Source: Aliarcobacter skirrowii CCUG 10374
GTDB lineage: Bacteria > Campylobacterota > Campylobacteria > Campylobacterales > Arcobacteraceae
NCBI RefSeq assembly: GCF_003544835.1
Contig: NZ_CP032099.1
Location: 1,905,847 to 1,969,846, forward strand
Direction of reading: 5' to 3'
DNA: 64,000 bases
The position numbers were made by a program, and so were the translations under genes. Shown in pieces: positions 45,399 through 54,908 of this stretch; the first letter of the stretch is position 1, and each line of letters begins with the position of its first letter. The notes under the pieces were generated by a model, which searched no databases, was not told the origin of the DNA, and saw only the letters and a list, made by a program, of their open reading frames with translations.

Positions 45399-46526
45399 CT
45401 ATAAATCATTTAACCAAGATGTAACTCCACCTTTCAAACTATAAAGTTCTGCTTTAAAACCAATGTTTTTAAGCTTTAAAATAGCCTCTTTACTCAACAT
45501 TCCTATTTTACAAACTACTATAACTTTTTTTAAAGAGTCTATTTGATTAATATCATCTTCCAAGCTTTCAAAAGGTATATTTATAGAATCTTTTATGTTA
45601 TTTAAATCAAAATCAATTTTAGGTCTCACATCAACTATTTGAATACTATCTTTTTTTGCTAATAAACTTTTAAACTCTTCAAGAGTTATCTCATCTACTT
45701 TTATATCTGTTTTCTCTTTTAATCCACAAAACTCTTCATAATCAATTAACTCTTTAATTGTTGCATTTTTACTACAAATTGGACAATTTTCATTTTTATT
45801 AAATTTCATATCACGAAACTGCATCTTTAAAGAGTCAAAACTTAAAAGTCTATTTTTTAAAGGTTCGCCAATTTTTAGAATTATTTTTATAAGCTCATTT
45901 GTTTGAATTGTTCCAATAATTCCAGGTAAAACTCCTAAAACTCCAGCTTCTGAACAACTAGGAACTAATCCAGCTTTTGGTGGATTTGGAAATAGACATC
46001 TATAACAAGCTCCACCATCATAATTAAAAACACTAACCTGCCCTTCAAATCTAAAAATAGAACCATAAACAAAAGGTTTTTTTAACATTACACAAGCATC
46101 GTTTATTAAATATCTTGTTGGAAAATTATCTGTTCCATCTATTACAATATCAAAATCTTTTATAATATTTAAAGCATTACTGCTAGTTAGTCTCTCATTA
46201 AAAGTAACTATTTTTGAGTTTGGATTTAATGCCTCTAATTTCTCTTTAGCAGATTGTACTTTACTCTTTTTTATATCATTTGTTGTGTGAATAATTTGTC
46301 TATGCAAATTAGACTCTTCAACTACATCAAAATCAACAAGCCCAATTGTTCCTACACCAGCTGCTGCTAAATATAGTAAAATTGGACTTCCTAAAGCTCC
46401 AGTTCCAACTGCTAAAACCTTTGAATTTTTAAGTTTTAATTGACCTTCAAGTCCAACTTGTGGAAGGATTAAATGTCTGCTATATCTACTTATCTCTTGT
46501 TCTGATAGTTTTTGCTCTTTTGTCAC
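45399..46526 (-). CDS. moeB: MoeB/ThiF-like adenylyltransferase with C-terminal rhodanese domain
   Basis: A 375-residue E1-like enzyme that adenylates the C-terminus of a small sulfur-carrier protein. The nucleotide loop is GTGALGSP near 37-44, and the zinc ligands are CYRC near 175 and CPIC near 248. A rhodanese domain with active-site CKIGM near 341 follows and can supply persulfide, as in eukaryotic MOCS3. The start codon is GTG with an AAGGA site. It lies beside sbp and the EAL gene. The carrier (MoaD, ThiS or a cysteine-pathway carrier) is not in the window. Confidence 0.88.
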   Translation of the reverse strand: MTKEQKLSEQEISRYSRHLILPQVGLEGQLKLKNSKVLAVGTGALGSPILLYLAAAGVGTIGLVDFDVVEESNLHRQIIHTTNDIKKSKVQSAKEKLEALNPNSKIVTFNERLTSSNALNIIKDFDIVIDGTDNFPTRYLINDACVMLKKPFVYGSIFRFEGQVSVFNYDGGACYRCLFPNPPKAGLVPSCSEAGVLGVLPGIIGTIQTNELIKIILKIGEPLKNRLLSFDSLKMQFRDMKFNKNENCPICSKNATIKELIDYEEFCGLKEKTDIKVDEITLEEFKSLLAKKDSIQIVDVRPKIDFDLNNIKDSINIPFESLEDDINQIDSLKKVIVVCKIGMLSKEAILKLKNIGFKAELYSLKGGVTSWLNDL

Positions 46527-46587
46527 ACTAAATCCTTCTTAAAATTCAGTTGTAAGAATATCACAAGAGATATTAGATTATCTTTTA

Positions 46588-47676
46588 TTATCTATATATT
46601 AAATCAAATGTTCCGCCATCATCAAAATGAAGTTTTTGCGCATTTGCCCAACTTTTAAAAACATCATCTATTTTAATAAGCTCTAATTTTGGAAATATTT
46701 TTAGATACTCTTTATTTACCAATTCAGGCTTACTTGGTCTATAATAATTTTTAGCAGCCAACTCCTGAGCTTTTTGTGAATATAAATATTGTAAATACTC
46801 TGTTGAAACTGTATAGTTTAATCTTCTTTTAGCATTTGCATCTATAACCGTAACAGGTGGTTGGGCTAATATTGATATTGTTGGTACAACTATCTCAAAC
46901 TCATCTCGTCCAAGTTCGTTTATTGCTAAAAATGCCTCATTTTCCCAAGCTAATAATACATCTCCTATTTTTCTTTGAACAAATGTATTTGTTGAACCTC
47001 TTGCTCCTGAATCTAAAACGGGTACATTTTTAAATAATCTTTTTACAAAATCTTTTGCCTTTTCATCAGCATCTTTATATTTTTGTGATTCAAAATCTAT
47101 ATATTCTAAATTTCCTAACTCTTTTTTAAGTCCATAAGCATAAGCTGCAAGATAGTTCCATCTTGCTCCTCCTGAAGTTTTAGGATTTGGAGTAATTACA
47201 TCAACACCATCTTTTACTAAATCATCCCAATCTTTTATACCTTTTGGATTTCCTTTTCTAACTAAAAAAACAATAGTTGAAGTGTATGGAGATGAGTTAT
47301 TTTCTAATCTTTTTTGCCAATCATTTGGTATTAAATATGCTTTTTGACTAATTGCATCTATATCATAAGCAAGTGCTAATGTAACAACATCTGCTTTTAA
47401 TCCGTCAATTACAGCTCTTGCTTGTTTACCAGAACCTCCATGAGATTGTTTAACAACTACCTCTTGACCTGTTTTATTATTCCAATAAGTAGCAAACTCT
47501 TTATTGTACTCTTCATAAAACTCTCTTGTTGGATCATAAGATACATTTAATATCTCAACTCTTTTTTTTGCTTTTTCAGCATCTTTATCATATTCGAACT
47601 CTTTTGCAAAACCTGTTGTTGAAACTAATATTGCTGCTAAAACTATACTTTTAATATTTTTTGTTATTTTTATCAT
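46588..47676 (-). CDS. sbp: sulfate ABC transporter substrate-binding protein
   Basis: A 362-residue periplasmic binding protein with a signal peptide cut near TGFA/K and the Sbp signature [10 protein letters not shown] and [13 protein letters not shown] (residues about 44-95). It captures sulfate for CysTWA. The mature protein starts with an unusual charged, helical segment ([14 protein letters not shown]). It has a long leader of about 160 nt from its -10 at 47842-47847 and an AGGGA ribosome site. Confidence 0.94.
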   Translation of the reverse strand: MIKITKNIKSIVLAAILVSTTGFAKEFEYDKDAEKAKKRVEILNVSYDPTREFYEEYNKEFATYWNNKTGQEVVVKQSHGGSGKQARAVIDGLKADVVTLALAYDIDAISQKAYLIPNDWQKRLENNSSPYTSTIVFLVRKGNPKGIKDWDDLVKDGVDVITPNPKTSGGARWNYLAAYAYGLKKELGNLEYIDFESQKYKDADEKAKDFVKRLFKNVPVLDSGARGSTNTFVQRKIGDVLLAWENEAFLAINELGRDEFEIVVPTISILAQPPVTVIDANAKRRLNYTVSTEYLQYLYSQKAQELAAKNYYRPSKPELVNKEYLKIFPKLELIKIDDVFKSWANAQKLHFDDGGTFDLIYR

Positions 47677-47807
47677 TTTATTCCCTTATAAAAATAAAAC
47701 ACACTAAATGTGTGAAATTTAAAGATTTAAAAAAATCCCACCTTTACTTAATCTTTATATACTTTTTATACATGTCGCACATCATTTTTTATTCCTTGAA
47801 TTAGATT

Positions 47808-47847
47808 GTAGGTTTTATCTATCACCTACTAAATTGGTGAAATTATA
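47808..47847 (-). promoter_or_regulatory. sbp promoter with candidate Rrf2 operator
   Basis: Minus-strand TATAAT (47842-47847) lies 12 bp from the plus-strand box TATCACCTAC (47820-47829), the same box and spacing as at the rrf2 promoter. Two overlapping inverted repeats are visible: GTAGGT-N10-ACCTAC (47808-47829) and TCACC-N9-GGTGA (47822-47840). The segment AAATTGGTGAAATTATA is shared with the cysT promoter. Confidence 0.6.
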
Positions 47848-47928
47848 TATTCAAAATAAAAAAATGTCAAGATATTTTTTATTTTTTTTAAAATATTTTT
47901 GAGAAAGCCTATTTTTAGGGAATAAAGA

Positions 47929-47954
47929 ATGCTAAAAGCTAAAGCTTTTAGCAT
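47929..47954 (-). terminator. terminator of hsp20
   Basis: A 12-bp perfect inverted repeat ATGCTAAAAGCT / AGCTTTTAGCAT starts 4 bp after the hsp20 stop. A modest T-rich tract follows on the minus strand. Confidence 0.55.
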
Positions 47955-47958
47955 ATAT

Positions 47959-48372
47959 TTATTTTATTTCAATAGATTTTTTAGTAATATCATCTTTTAA
48001 TTTTGGAATCACAACCTCTAAAACACCATTGTCGCTTTTTGCTTCAATATTTTCAACATCAGCATTTTCTGGCAGTGTAAAACTTCTTGAAAATTTTCCA
48101 AAATATGTCTCAACTTTGTAATAATCTTCTTGTTTTATCTCATCTTTAGTTTTTCTTTCACCACTAATTGTAAGAATATTTTTGTTTATATCAACTTTTA
48201 TATCCTCTTTTTTAACTCCAGGCAGATCAACATCTACATGATATGCAAACTCACCCTCTCTTGTATTTACAACAGGAACAAAGGCGTTTACTCCTTCATT
48301 TTTTGATACGGTATAAAAATCTTTCTCTAAATCTCTTAATTGTTTAAATGGGTCAAATTTTGTTAAAAACAT
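47959..48372 (-). CDS. Hsp20/alpha-crystallin small heat-shock protein
   Basis: A 137-residue small heat-shock protein with a short N-terminal arm and an alpha-crystallin domain (about 35-130) containing VDLPGVKKEDIKV, LTISGERK and the late ENADVENIEAKSDNGVLEVVIPK. The C-terminal extension is short and its IxI motif is not obvious. It holds unfolding proteins for refolding chaperones. A CIRCE element lies 70 bp upstream, so HrcA control is expected. Confidence 0.95.
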   Translation of the reverse strand: MFLTKFDPFKQLRDLEKDFYTVSKNEGVNAFVPVVNTREGEFAYHVDVDLPGVKKEDIKVDINKNILTISGERKTKDEIKQEDYYKVETYFGKFSRSFTLPENADVENIEAKSDNGVLEVVIPKLKDDITKKSIEIK

Positions 48373-48441
48373 CTTAATCTCCTTTATTTTTTATAAGCTT
48401 GATATATTTCGTATCAAACTGATAAAATTTTAGCAAATTTT

Positions 48442-48468
48442 TTAGCACTTGTCAAGAGTGAGTGCTAA
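48442..48468 (-). promoter_or_regulatory. CIRCE element (HrcA operator) of hsp20
   Basis: TTAGCACTT-N9-GAGTGCTAA matches the CIRCE consensus TTAGCACTC-N9-GAGTGCTAA at 17 of 18 arm positions. It lies upstream of hsp20. A second half-site TTAGCACTT lies at about 48506-48514. A separate inverted repeat TTGATA-N7-TATCAA at 48399-48416 lies closer to the gene. Confidence 0.85.
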
Positions 48469-48527
48469 ATAATTTTTAAAGAGTATTTTCTTTTAAATTT
48501 AACATTAGCACTTTTATGGTTAGTTTG

Positions 48528-48986
48528 CTATATTCCCAATCCTCCGACAAACTCTTCCTTTAAAATATCATCTTTTGTAACAGGAGTTTGACCAAGGCAT
48601 GAAGAAATTGTTGTTCTATCCAAAATTTGTGCTGTGAGATTTCTTATATTTAAAAATACTCTTCTAAAATAACATTTTCCTTCTTGACTACAAGGTTCAT
48701 AATTTGATACAGAAACGCAAGAGATCATAGAAATCATCCCTTCAAAATGACGAATAATTTCACCAAGCGTTATTTCACTTGAGTTTTTAGCTAAAACATA
48801 TCCACCATAACGCCCTGGAATACTCTTTACCCATCCAGCTTTATTCATCTCAAGCATAATATTTTCTAAAAATCTTCTTGGAACATCTGTATATTCTGAT
48901 AACTCTCTAATTGAGATTAAATTATCTGCCTCTGCTATCGCAAAAAGCGCTCTTAGCGCATAATCTGTTTTTTTTGATACTTTCAT
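48528..48986 (-). CDS. Rrf2 family regulator with three-cysteine Fe-S motif (IscR/RirA-like)
   Basis: A 152-residue Rrf2 protein: winged helix with IPGRYGGYVLAK near residues 56-67, then cysteines at 90, 99 and 105 (C-x8-C-x5-C). The spacing is nearer to RirA (C-x7-C-x5-C) than to E. coli IscR (C-x5-C-x5-C). It probably binds an Fe-S cluster and may sense iron, NO or sulfur status. Its promoter carries the same box as sbp and cysT, which suggests autoregulation and control of sulfate uptake (inference). The start codon follows the box within about two bases. Confidence 0.9.
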   Translation of the reverse strand: MKVSKKTDYALRALFAIAEADNLISIRELSEYTDVPRRFLENIMLEMNKAGWVKSIPGRYGGYVLAKNSSEITLGEIIRHFEGMISMISCVSVSNYEPCSQEGKCYFRRVFLNIRNLTAQILDRTTISSCLGQTPVTKDDILKEEFVGGLGI

Positions 48987-48987
48987 T

Positions 48988-49014
48988 TATCACCTACCTA
49001 ATAGATAAATTATA
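48988..49014 (-). promoter_or_regulatory. rrf2 promoter with autoregulatory box
   Basis: Minus-strand TATAAT (49009-49014) lies 11 bp from the plus-strand box TATCACCTAC (48988-48997), identical to the sbp box. The box directly precedes the ATG and includes the AGGTG ribosome site, so binding would block both transcription and translation start. Confidence 0.6.
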
Positions 49015-49159
49015 TTTGATTTTTATTTTTGTGTCAATACAAAAAAAGGGAAAGAGGTAAATCCTCTCTCCCCTCTATTTAAATAAATTAAATTTATTTT
49101 ATTATGAGTTTTTCTCTTTTTTCTCAACATTTTGCTAAAGCAAAAGTTTCGCTTAAAAG

Positions 49160-49180
49160 AAAAGAATTAAGAATTCTTTT
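49160..49180 (-). terminator. hairpin over the typA stop codon
   Basis: AAAAGAATT and AATTCTTTT (9 bp, 3-nt loop) overlap the typA stop, with a T-rich stretch after it on the minus strand. A weak AT-rich terminator. Confidence 0.4.
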
Positions 49181-50981
49181 CTTTTTTTGCTGTTCGTTTT
49201 CTAACTGTTGGATCAAGCTCTCTTTTTCTAATTCTAATAGAAATAGGAGTAACTTCAACAGCTTCGTCCTCTTCAATCCACTCTAAAGCATTTTCTAAAG
49301 ACATAGTTTTTGGTGGGACTAATCTAATAGCTTCATCAGCACCACTTGACCTTACATTTGATTGTTGTTTTCCTTTAATAGGATTAACATCTAAATCATT
49401 ATCTTTAGCATGTTGTCCAACAACCATTCCAATATAAACTTTATCTTGAGGTTTTATAAACATAACACCTCTATCTTGTAAATTAAAGATTGAGTATGCA
49501 AGAGCCTCTCCATTTTCCATAGATACAAGCGCTCCATATTTTCTGCTCTCAACTGTTCCACTATGTGGTCTAAACTCTAAGAATGAGTGATTCATAACAC
49601 CCTCTCCTCTAGTTTCTGTTAAAAACTCTGTTCTAATACCAATTAATCCACGTGCAGGAATTTCAAACTCTAATCTTGTAAATCCAATACCCATTGGAAC
49701 CATATTTGTCATTACAGCTTTTCTTTTCCCAAGTTTTTCAATAATTGCTCCACTAAATTCATCTGGAGTATCAATTACTAAATGTTCAAATGGCTCCATT
49801 TTGATACCATTCTCTTCTTTTATAATAACTTCTGGTCTTCCAATACAGAACTCAAAACCTTCTCTTCTCATATTTTCAGCCAAAATAGTAATTTGAAGTT
49901 CACCTCTTCCGTTTACCTTAAATTTACCCTCACCAATTTGCTCATAACTCATAGCAATATTAGTATTCATCTCAGCTTTTAATCTCTCATCTATTTTATT
50001 CGAAGTTATATATTTACCTTCAGTTCCAGCAAGAGGAGAGTCATTTACAGAGAATGTTACGCTTAAAGTTGGTTGCTCAATATGCATAGGATCAAGTGGC
50101 ATTGGATTTGTTGGATCACAAAGCGAATCTCCAACATCAATAGTTTCAAATCCAGCAACAGCAACAATATCACCAGCACCTGCTGTTTTGATATCTATTC
50201 TATCTAAACCTTTAAATCCAATAAGTTTAGTTACTCTTCCTTTGATTTTTTCACCATCAGCTTTAACTAAAAGTACAGTTTCACCTTGAGAGATAGTTCC
50301 ATTAAAAATTCTAGCGATTCCTATTTTTCCAATAAAGTTATCATAATCAAGAGTAAATACTTGAAGTTGAAGACCATTTTCATCGCTTCCTTTTGGTTTT
50401 GGAACCTCTTTTAAAATAGTTTCATATAGTGGTTTAAAATCCATATTATCATCTGTTGGATTATATCTTGCAAATCCACTTCTAGCAGCTGCATAAATTA
50501 CAGGGAAATCTAATTGCTCCTCTGTTGCATCCATCTGTGCAAATAGGTCAAACACCTCATCAACAACTCTATCAGGTTCAGCTGCTGGTTTATCAATTTT
50601 GTTTACAACAACGATTGGTCTATGTCCTAAAGATAATGCTTTTTTAACAACAAACTTTGTTTGTGGCATAACACCCTCTTGTGCATCAACAAGAAGTAAA
50701 ACAGAATCAACCATTTTTAAAACCCTCTCAACTTCTCCACCAAAATCGGCGTGTCCTGGAGTATCTATAATGTTAATTCTTACACCCTCATAATCAATTG
50801 CTGTGTTTTTTGAAAGAATTGTAATACCTCTTTCCTTTTCAATTGCATTACTATCCATAACTCTTTCATCTACACTTTGATGCGCTGAAAATGTACCACT
50901 TTGTTTTAACAACTCATCAACTGTTGTTGTTTTCCCGTGGTCAACGTGAGCAATAACTGCTATATTTCTAATGTCTCTCAT
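49167..50981 (-). CDS. typA: translational GTPase TypA/BipA
   Basis: A 604-residue ribosome-associated GTPase of full family length. G1 is AHVDHGKTT near residues 11-19, switch II is [15 protein letters not shown] near 73-87, and G4 is [13 protein letters not shown] near 127. EF-G-like domains and the TypA-specific C-terminal domain ([12 protein letters not shown]) follow. It supports ribosome assembly and growth in cold or stress. A TATAAT at 51039-51044 (minus) is the probable -10. It is transcribed divergently from the YedE gene. Confidence 0.97.
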   Translation of the reverse strand: MRDIRNIAVIAHVDHGKTTTVDELLKQSGTFSAHQSVDERVMDSNAIEKERGITILSKNTAIDYEGVRINIIDTPGHADFGGEVERVLKMVDSVLLLVDAQEGVMPQTKFVVKKALSLGHRPIVVVNKIDKPAAEPDRVVDEVFDLFAQMDATEEQLDFPVIYAAARSGFARYNPTDDNMDFKPLYETILKEVPKPKGSDENGLQLQVFTLDYDNFIGKIGIARIFNGTISQGETVLLVKADGEKIKGRVTKLIGFKGLDRIDIKTAGAGDIVAVAGFETIDVGDSLCDPTNPMPLDPMHIEQPTLSVTFSVNDSPLAGTEGKYITSNKIDERLKAEMNTNIAMSYEQIGEGKFKVNGRGELQITILAENMRREGFEFCIGRPEVIIKEENGIKMEPFEHLVIDTPDEFSGAIIEKLGKRKAVMTNMVPMGIGFTRLEFEIPARGLIGIRTEFLTETRGEGVMNHSFLEFRPHSGTVESRKYGALVSMENGEALAYSIFNLQDRGVMFIKPQDKVYIGMVVGQHAKDNDLDVNPIKGKQQSNVRSSGADEAIRLVPPKTMSLENALEWIEEDEAVEVTPISIRIRKRELDPTVRKRTAKKEKNS

Positions 50982-51130
50982 TTTTCTTCTTTATATAAAA
51001 TTTCGTGCGGATTTTATCCAAAAAAAACTTAAAAGCTTATTATAGCTTAAAATATGGTTAAATAAAAGATAAATAATAGTAAAATATTTTTTACTTTTTT
51101 ATATTAAATTAATCTTATTTTGTTAATATT

Positions 51131-51231
51131 CGCAAATTATAGGTTTGCGGTGCAAACAGACAACTTGAAACTCTTTTTTTACTTACTCAAGAATGTCAAT
51201 CAAAAATATTTTTCATTGTCAAAGGACTTTT
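51131..51231 (+). other. possible structured leader of the YedE-TusA unit
   Basis: Two overlapping hairpins compete for the same bases: CGCAAA/TTTGCG at 51131-51149 and GTTTGC-GGT-GCAAAC at 51143-51157. A later CTTGA...TCAAG pair is also possible. An AGGTTTGCGGTGCAAACAG core is GC-rich against an AT-rich background. The region directly precedes the gene; no known riboswitch class was recognised. Confidence 0.35.
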
Positions 51232-52425
51232 ATGGAGTTTTTACTAAATTTTAGAAAAACCCTTTCAAGATTTTGGTCACCAATTCCAGCAGTTATTGCA
51301 CTTGGAGTTTTGAGTGCTTACTATTTTGGAATAACAGGAACTTACTGGGCTGTTACAGGTGAATTTACTAGATGGGGTGGTCACTTTTTACAACTATTTG
51401 GAGTTGATGTTTCAACTTGGGGCTATTATAAGCTTATGAGTATTGAAGGAAATATCTTTACAAGAGTTGATGGTGTTATGATTATTGGTATGTTTGCTGG
51501 ATGTATAGCAGCTGCTTTTTGGGGAAACAATGTAAAGTTTAGATTACCTCTAAACAATATTAGAATTTATCAAGCACTAATTGGTGGAATAATTGCGGGA
51601 TTTGGAGCAAGACTTGGAATGGGTTGTAATTTGGCTAGTTTTTTTACAGGAATTCCTCAATTTAGTTTTCACGCTTGGGTATTTACAGCATTTATGATGG
51701 TTGGTGTATATTTTGGTGTAAAAGTTGCTCTTAGCCCTTTTTTTCAATCAAAAATAAAGATGCAAAAAGTATCTTGTGCAAAACCACTTGAGCACAATGA
51801 AGAGAAAGTTAAAAATTTCTTTACTCTTGGAACATTTGCATTTATAGCAATTATGCTTTGGGCTTTATATTTAATTTTTGTTGCAAATAGCTCTAAACTT
51901 GGAATGGCAATGCTTTTTGGTGCTGCTTTTGGACTTATTATTGCAAAGGCACAAATCTGTTTTACATCTGCATTTAGAGATATTTTTACAACAGGAAGAA
52001 GTGAGTTGGCAATTGCAATTATTATTGGTATGGCTGTTGCAACTTTGGGTGTATTTACATATTTAAATATGGGTGCTGCTCCAAAGATTTTCTGGACAGG
52101 ACCAAATGTTGTTATTGGTGGATTACTTTTTGGATTTGGAATTGTAATTGCAGGTGGTTGTGAGTGTGGTTGGATGTATAGAGCTGTTGAAGGACAAGTT
52201 CATTTTTGGATTGTTGGAGTTGGAAATATTATTGGTGCAACTTTACTTGCATTTGTTTGGGATGATATATCTGAACCTTTAGCAACTTCTTGGCCAAAAA
52301 TAAATCTACTTGAAAGTTTTGGACAATATGGTGGACTTGTAGCGAACTATGGATTACTATTTTTGTTTTTTATAGTAATTTTAGTTTTAGAGAAAAAATA
52401 TTTAAGAAAATCAAGAAATAGATAA
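51232..52425 (+). CDS. YeeE/YedE family sulfur/selenium transport membrane protein
   Basis: A 397-residue inner-membrane protein with about ten hydrophobic segments and conserved cysteines in the pore-like motifs GARLGMGCNLASF and IAGGCECGW. The YeeE/YedE family includes thiosulfate importers, and forms paired with TusA/YedF are linked to selenium metabolism. A TusA gene follows 10 bp later. The in-frame start at 51193 is less likely, because ATG 51232 has an AAAGGA site. Substrate (thiosulfate, other sulfur, or selenium) is not decided by sequence. Confidence 0.9.
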   Translation: MEFLLNFRKTLSRFWSPIPAVIALGVLSAYYFGITGTYWAVTGEFTRWGGHFLQLFGVDVSTWGYYKLMSIEGNIFTRVDGVMIIGMFAGCIAAAFWGNNVKFRLPLNNIRIYQALIGGIIAGFGARLGMGCNLASFFTGIPQFSFHAWVFTAFMMVGVYFGVKVALSPFFQSKIKMQKVSCAKPLEHNEEKVKNFFTLGTFAFIAIMLWALYLIFVANSSKLGMAMLFGAAFGLIIAKAQICFTSAFRDIFTTGRSELAIAIIIGMAVATLGVFTYLNMGAAPKIFWTGPNVVIGGLLFGFGIVIAGGCECGWMYRAVEGQVHFWIVGVGNIIGATLLAFVWDDISEPLATSWPKINLLESFGQYGGLVANYGLLFLFFIVILVLEKKYLRKSRNR

Positions 52426-52435
52426 GGATAGATTT

Positions 52436-52675
52436 ATGGAAAATAAAGAGATAGTTCCAGATTATAGAATAGATATGCAAGGTGAGCCTTGTCCATATCC
52501 AGCAATAAACACTCTTGAGGCAATGAAAGAGTTAAATGATGGTGAGATTTTAGAGATAATTAGTGATTGTCCACAAAGTATAAACAATATTCCAGTTGAT
52601 GCAAAAAATCATGGATATAAAGTTTTATTAATAGATAGCGATGGACCAACTATTAGATATATTCTTCAAAAATAA
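52436..52675 (+). CDS. TusA/YedF family sulfurtransferase
   Basis: A 79-residue SirA/TusA-fold protein with the sulfur-carrying motif CPYP at Cys19. It relays persulfide sulfur, or possibly selenium, in the cytoplasm. Its position directly after the YedE-like gene makes a typical import-and-relay pair. A second cysteine lies near residue 46 (SDCPQS). The start follows AAGGA. Confidence 0.92.
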   Translation: MENKEIVPDYRIDMQGEPCPYPAINTLEAMKELNDGEILEIISDCPQSINNIPVDAKNHGYKVLLIDSDGPTIRYILQK

Positions 52676-52696
52676 AAGTAGCATTTTGCTACTTTT
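52674..52696 (+). terminator. terminator of the YedE-TusA unit
   Basis: A 9-bp stem AAAAGTAGC / GCTACTTTT with a 5-nt loop starts in the stop codon of tusA. The T-run is within the stem, so strength is uncertain. Confidence 0.5.
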
Positions 52697-52781
52697 AAAT
52701 CTTGACACTTTCTTGACAAATTATTAATGCTATATTAATTTTACTCTCATAATATTTCTTCATTCGTAAATTAGGAACGAC

Positions 52782-54389
52782 ATGAAGACAATTTCTCAAA
52801 CAAAACTTATAATATTTAGCTCAATATTCTTTACAATATTTTATAACTTCAAATGTTTTAAAGAACTTTTTGCCACTTACGGTTTTAGTGGTTTAAACAG
52901 TCTCTATTTTCTATCAACTACAATTTTATTGATATCTTTGATAACTCTTTTAATAACTCTTTTTAGCTCAAAATATACAACAAAAGCAATTTTGATAACT
53001 CTTTTTGCAATTTCAGCATTTACAGCTTATTTTATGGATACTTACGGTGTTGTAATTGACTCTGAAATGCTTAGAAATAGTATGCAAACTGATTTAAAAG
53101 AGTCAAAAGATTTACTTAGCTTTAAACTATTTTTATATATTTTATTTCTTGCTATTATCCCAATATTTTATATTTCAAAACTTCAAATAGTTTATAAACC
53201 TATAAAGCAAGAGGTATTATCAAAAATAAAAACTATAATTTTAGCTCTTTTAATAATTATTACAATACTTTTTTCTTTTAGTAAGTTTTATACATCATTT
53301 TTTAGAGAACATAAAGTTTTAAGATACAATGTAAATCCTATTTATTGGCTATATAGTGTAGGAAACTATATTCACAAAACTTTTGATACAGCTATTTTAA
53401 CAATAAAACAAATAGGTCAAGATTCTAAAGTAGTTGAACCAAAAAATGAACCAAAAGAGCTAATTATATTAGTTGTAGGAGAGACAGCAAGAGCCGATAG
53501 ATTCTCAATAAATGGTTACCATAAAGAGACAAATCCACTATTAAAGCAAGAAGATATTATAAATTTTCCAAATATGATTTCATGTGGAACTTCAACAGCT
53601 TTATCTGTTCCTTGTATGTTCTCAATATATGAAAAAAGCAGTTATAGTTATAAAAAAGGTATATCAACTTACAATGTATTAGATGTACTTAAAAATACAC
53701 AAGATATAGCTATTTTATGGAGAGATAATAACTCTGATTCAAAAGGAGTTGCACTTAGAGTTGATTATGAAGATTTTAAAACTTCTAAAACAAACCCTAT
53801 TTGCGATGAAGAGTGTAGAGATGAGGGAATGCTTGTTGGACTTGAAAATTATATTGAAAAAAACAAAAACAAAGATATATTAATTATTCTTCATCAAATG
53901 GGAAATCATGGACCTGCCTATTATAAAAGATATCCAAAAGATTTTGAAAAATTCACTCCTGTTTGTAAAACAAATCAATTAGAAAACTGCTCTGAAGATG
54001 AGATAAATAATGCTTACGATAATGCAATTTTATATACAGACTATTTTTTATCAAAATCAATTAATTTTCTAAAAAAATATAACGAAAGCCATGAAACAGC
54101 TTTGGTTTATATATCAGATCATGGAGAGAGTTTGGGTGAGAATGGTATCTATCTTCATGGAATGCCTTATGCCTTTGCTCCAAAAGAGCAGATAAATGTA
54201 GCATCTTTTATTTGGTTAGGAGATGGTGCTATGGAACATGAATATGATAAAACAAAATTAAAATCATATAAAGATGAAAAGTTTTCTCACGATAATCTAT
54301 TTCATACACTTTTAGGACTTTTTGAAATAAAAAGCGAGGTATATAAAAAAGAGATGGATATTTTAAGTGATGTAAGAAAAGCTGAATAA
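52782..54389 (+). CDS. EptA-like phosphoethanolamine transferase
   Basis: A 535-residue inner-membrane enzyme with five TM segments in residues 1-170 and a periplasmic sulfatase-fold domain. The metal site begins with VVGETARADRFS, the nucleophile threonine lies in SCGTSTALSVPC, and ISDHGESLGE is near 450. It transfers phosphoethanolamine to lipid A or another envelope target, which alters charge and polymyxin sensitivity. It heads a cluster with SHP, DHC and cytochrome b genes; EptA with a CpxP-like/two-component unit suggests an envelope-stress or metal response. Confidence 0.9.
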   Translation: MKTISQTKLIIFSSIFFTIFYNFKCFKELFATYGFSGLNSLYFLSTTILLISLITLLITLFSSKYTTKAILITLFAISAFTAYFMDTYGVVIDSEMLRNSMQTDLKESKDLLSFKLFLYILFLAIIPIFYISKLQIVYKPIKQEVLSKIKTIILALLIIITILFSFSKFYTSFFREHKVLRYNVNPIYWLYSVGNYIHKTFDTAILTIKQIGQDSKVVEPKNEPKELIILVVGETARADRFSINGYHKETNPLLKQEDIINFPNMISCGTSTALSVPCMFSIYEKSSYSYKKGISTYNVLDVLKNTQDIAILWRDNNSDSKGVALRVDYEDFKTSKTNPICDEECRDEGMLVGLENYIEKNKNKDILIILHQMGNHGPAYYKRYPKDFEKFTPVCKTNQLENCSEDEINNAYDNAILYTDYFLSKSINFLKKYNESHETALVYISDHGESLGENGIYLHGMPYAFAPKEQINVASFIWLGDGAMEHEYDKTKLKSYKDEKFSHDNLFHTLLGLFEIKSEVYKKEMDILSDVRKAE

Positions 54390-54494
54390 TCAAACAAATT
54401 TAAATTTGTAAAGAAATTGTCAAGTAAAAAAACATAATATATTGAAACTATTTATCTACAATTCTAAATATAAAAAAATATTTAGGAGCAAATT

Positions 54495-54896
54495 ATGAAA
54501 AATTTTCTATTTTTAGTATTAATTTCGACTTTAAGTTTTAGTGCTACAGTTGATGATTTTTTAAACTCTTTAAAACAAGAGGTTTTAAAAACAGATTCAT
54601 CTTTTAGAGATTTTGATTTTAAAAGAGGTGAAGAGATATTTTTATCAAAACATATTGGGAAGAAAGGTGAGTTAATCTCTTGTGAATCTTGTCATGGTAC
54701 AAATTTACATGAAGAAAATCAAAACTATTTTACAGGTAAACAAATAGATGCTCTATCTCCAAAAGCAAATCCAAAAAGATTTACAGATAAAAAAGAGATT
54801 GAGAAATGGTTAAAAAGAAACTTCAATGATGTTTATAATCGTGAAGGAACAGCACTTGAAAAAGGTGATGTAATAACTTACATCATAAATAAATAA
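54495..54896 (+). CDS. SHP-type cytochrome c (DUF1924)
   Basis: A 133-residue periplasmic monoheme cytochrome of the sphaeroides-heme-protein family. It has a signal peptide (1-17) and heme motif Cys63-x2-Cys66-His67. Family members bind oxygen or NO through a displaceable asparagine ligand; Asn109 in LKRNF fits that position. The two cysteines commonly seen just after it in the family are Phe110 and Gly118 here. It is followed by a diheme cytochrome, its usual electron partner, 12 bp away. Start after AGGAG. Confidence 0.85.
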   Translation: MKNFLFLVLISTLSFSATVDDFLNSLKQEVLKTDSSFRDFDFKRGEEIFLSKHIGKKGELISCESCHGTNLHEENQNYFTGKQIDALSPKANPKRFTDKKEIEKWLKRNFNDVYNREGTALEKGDVITYIINK

Positions 54897-54908
54897 TAAG
54901 GAGAGAAA

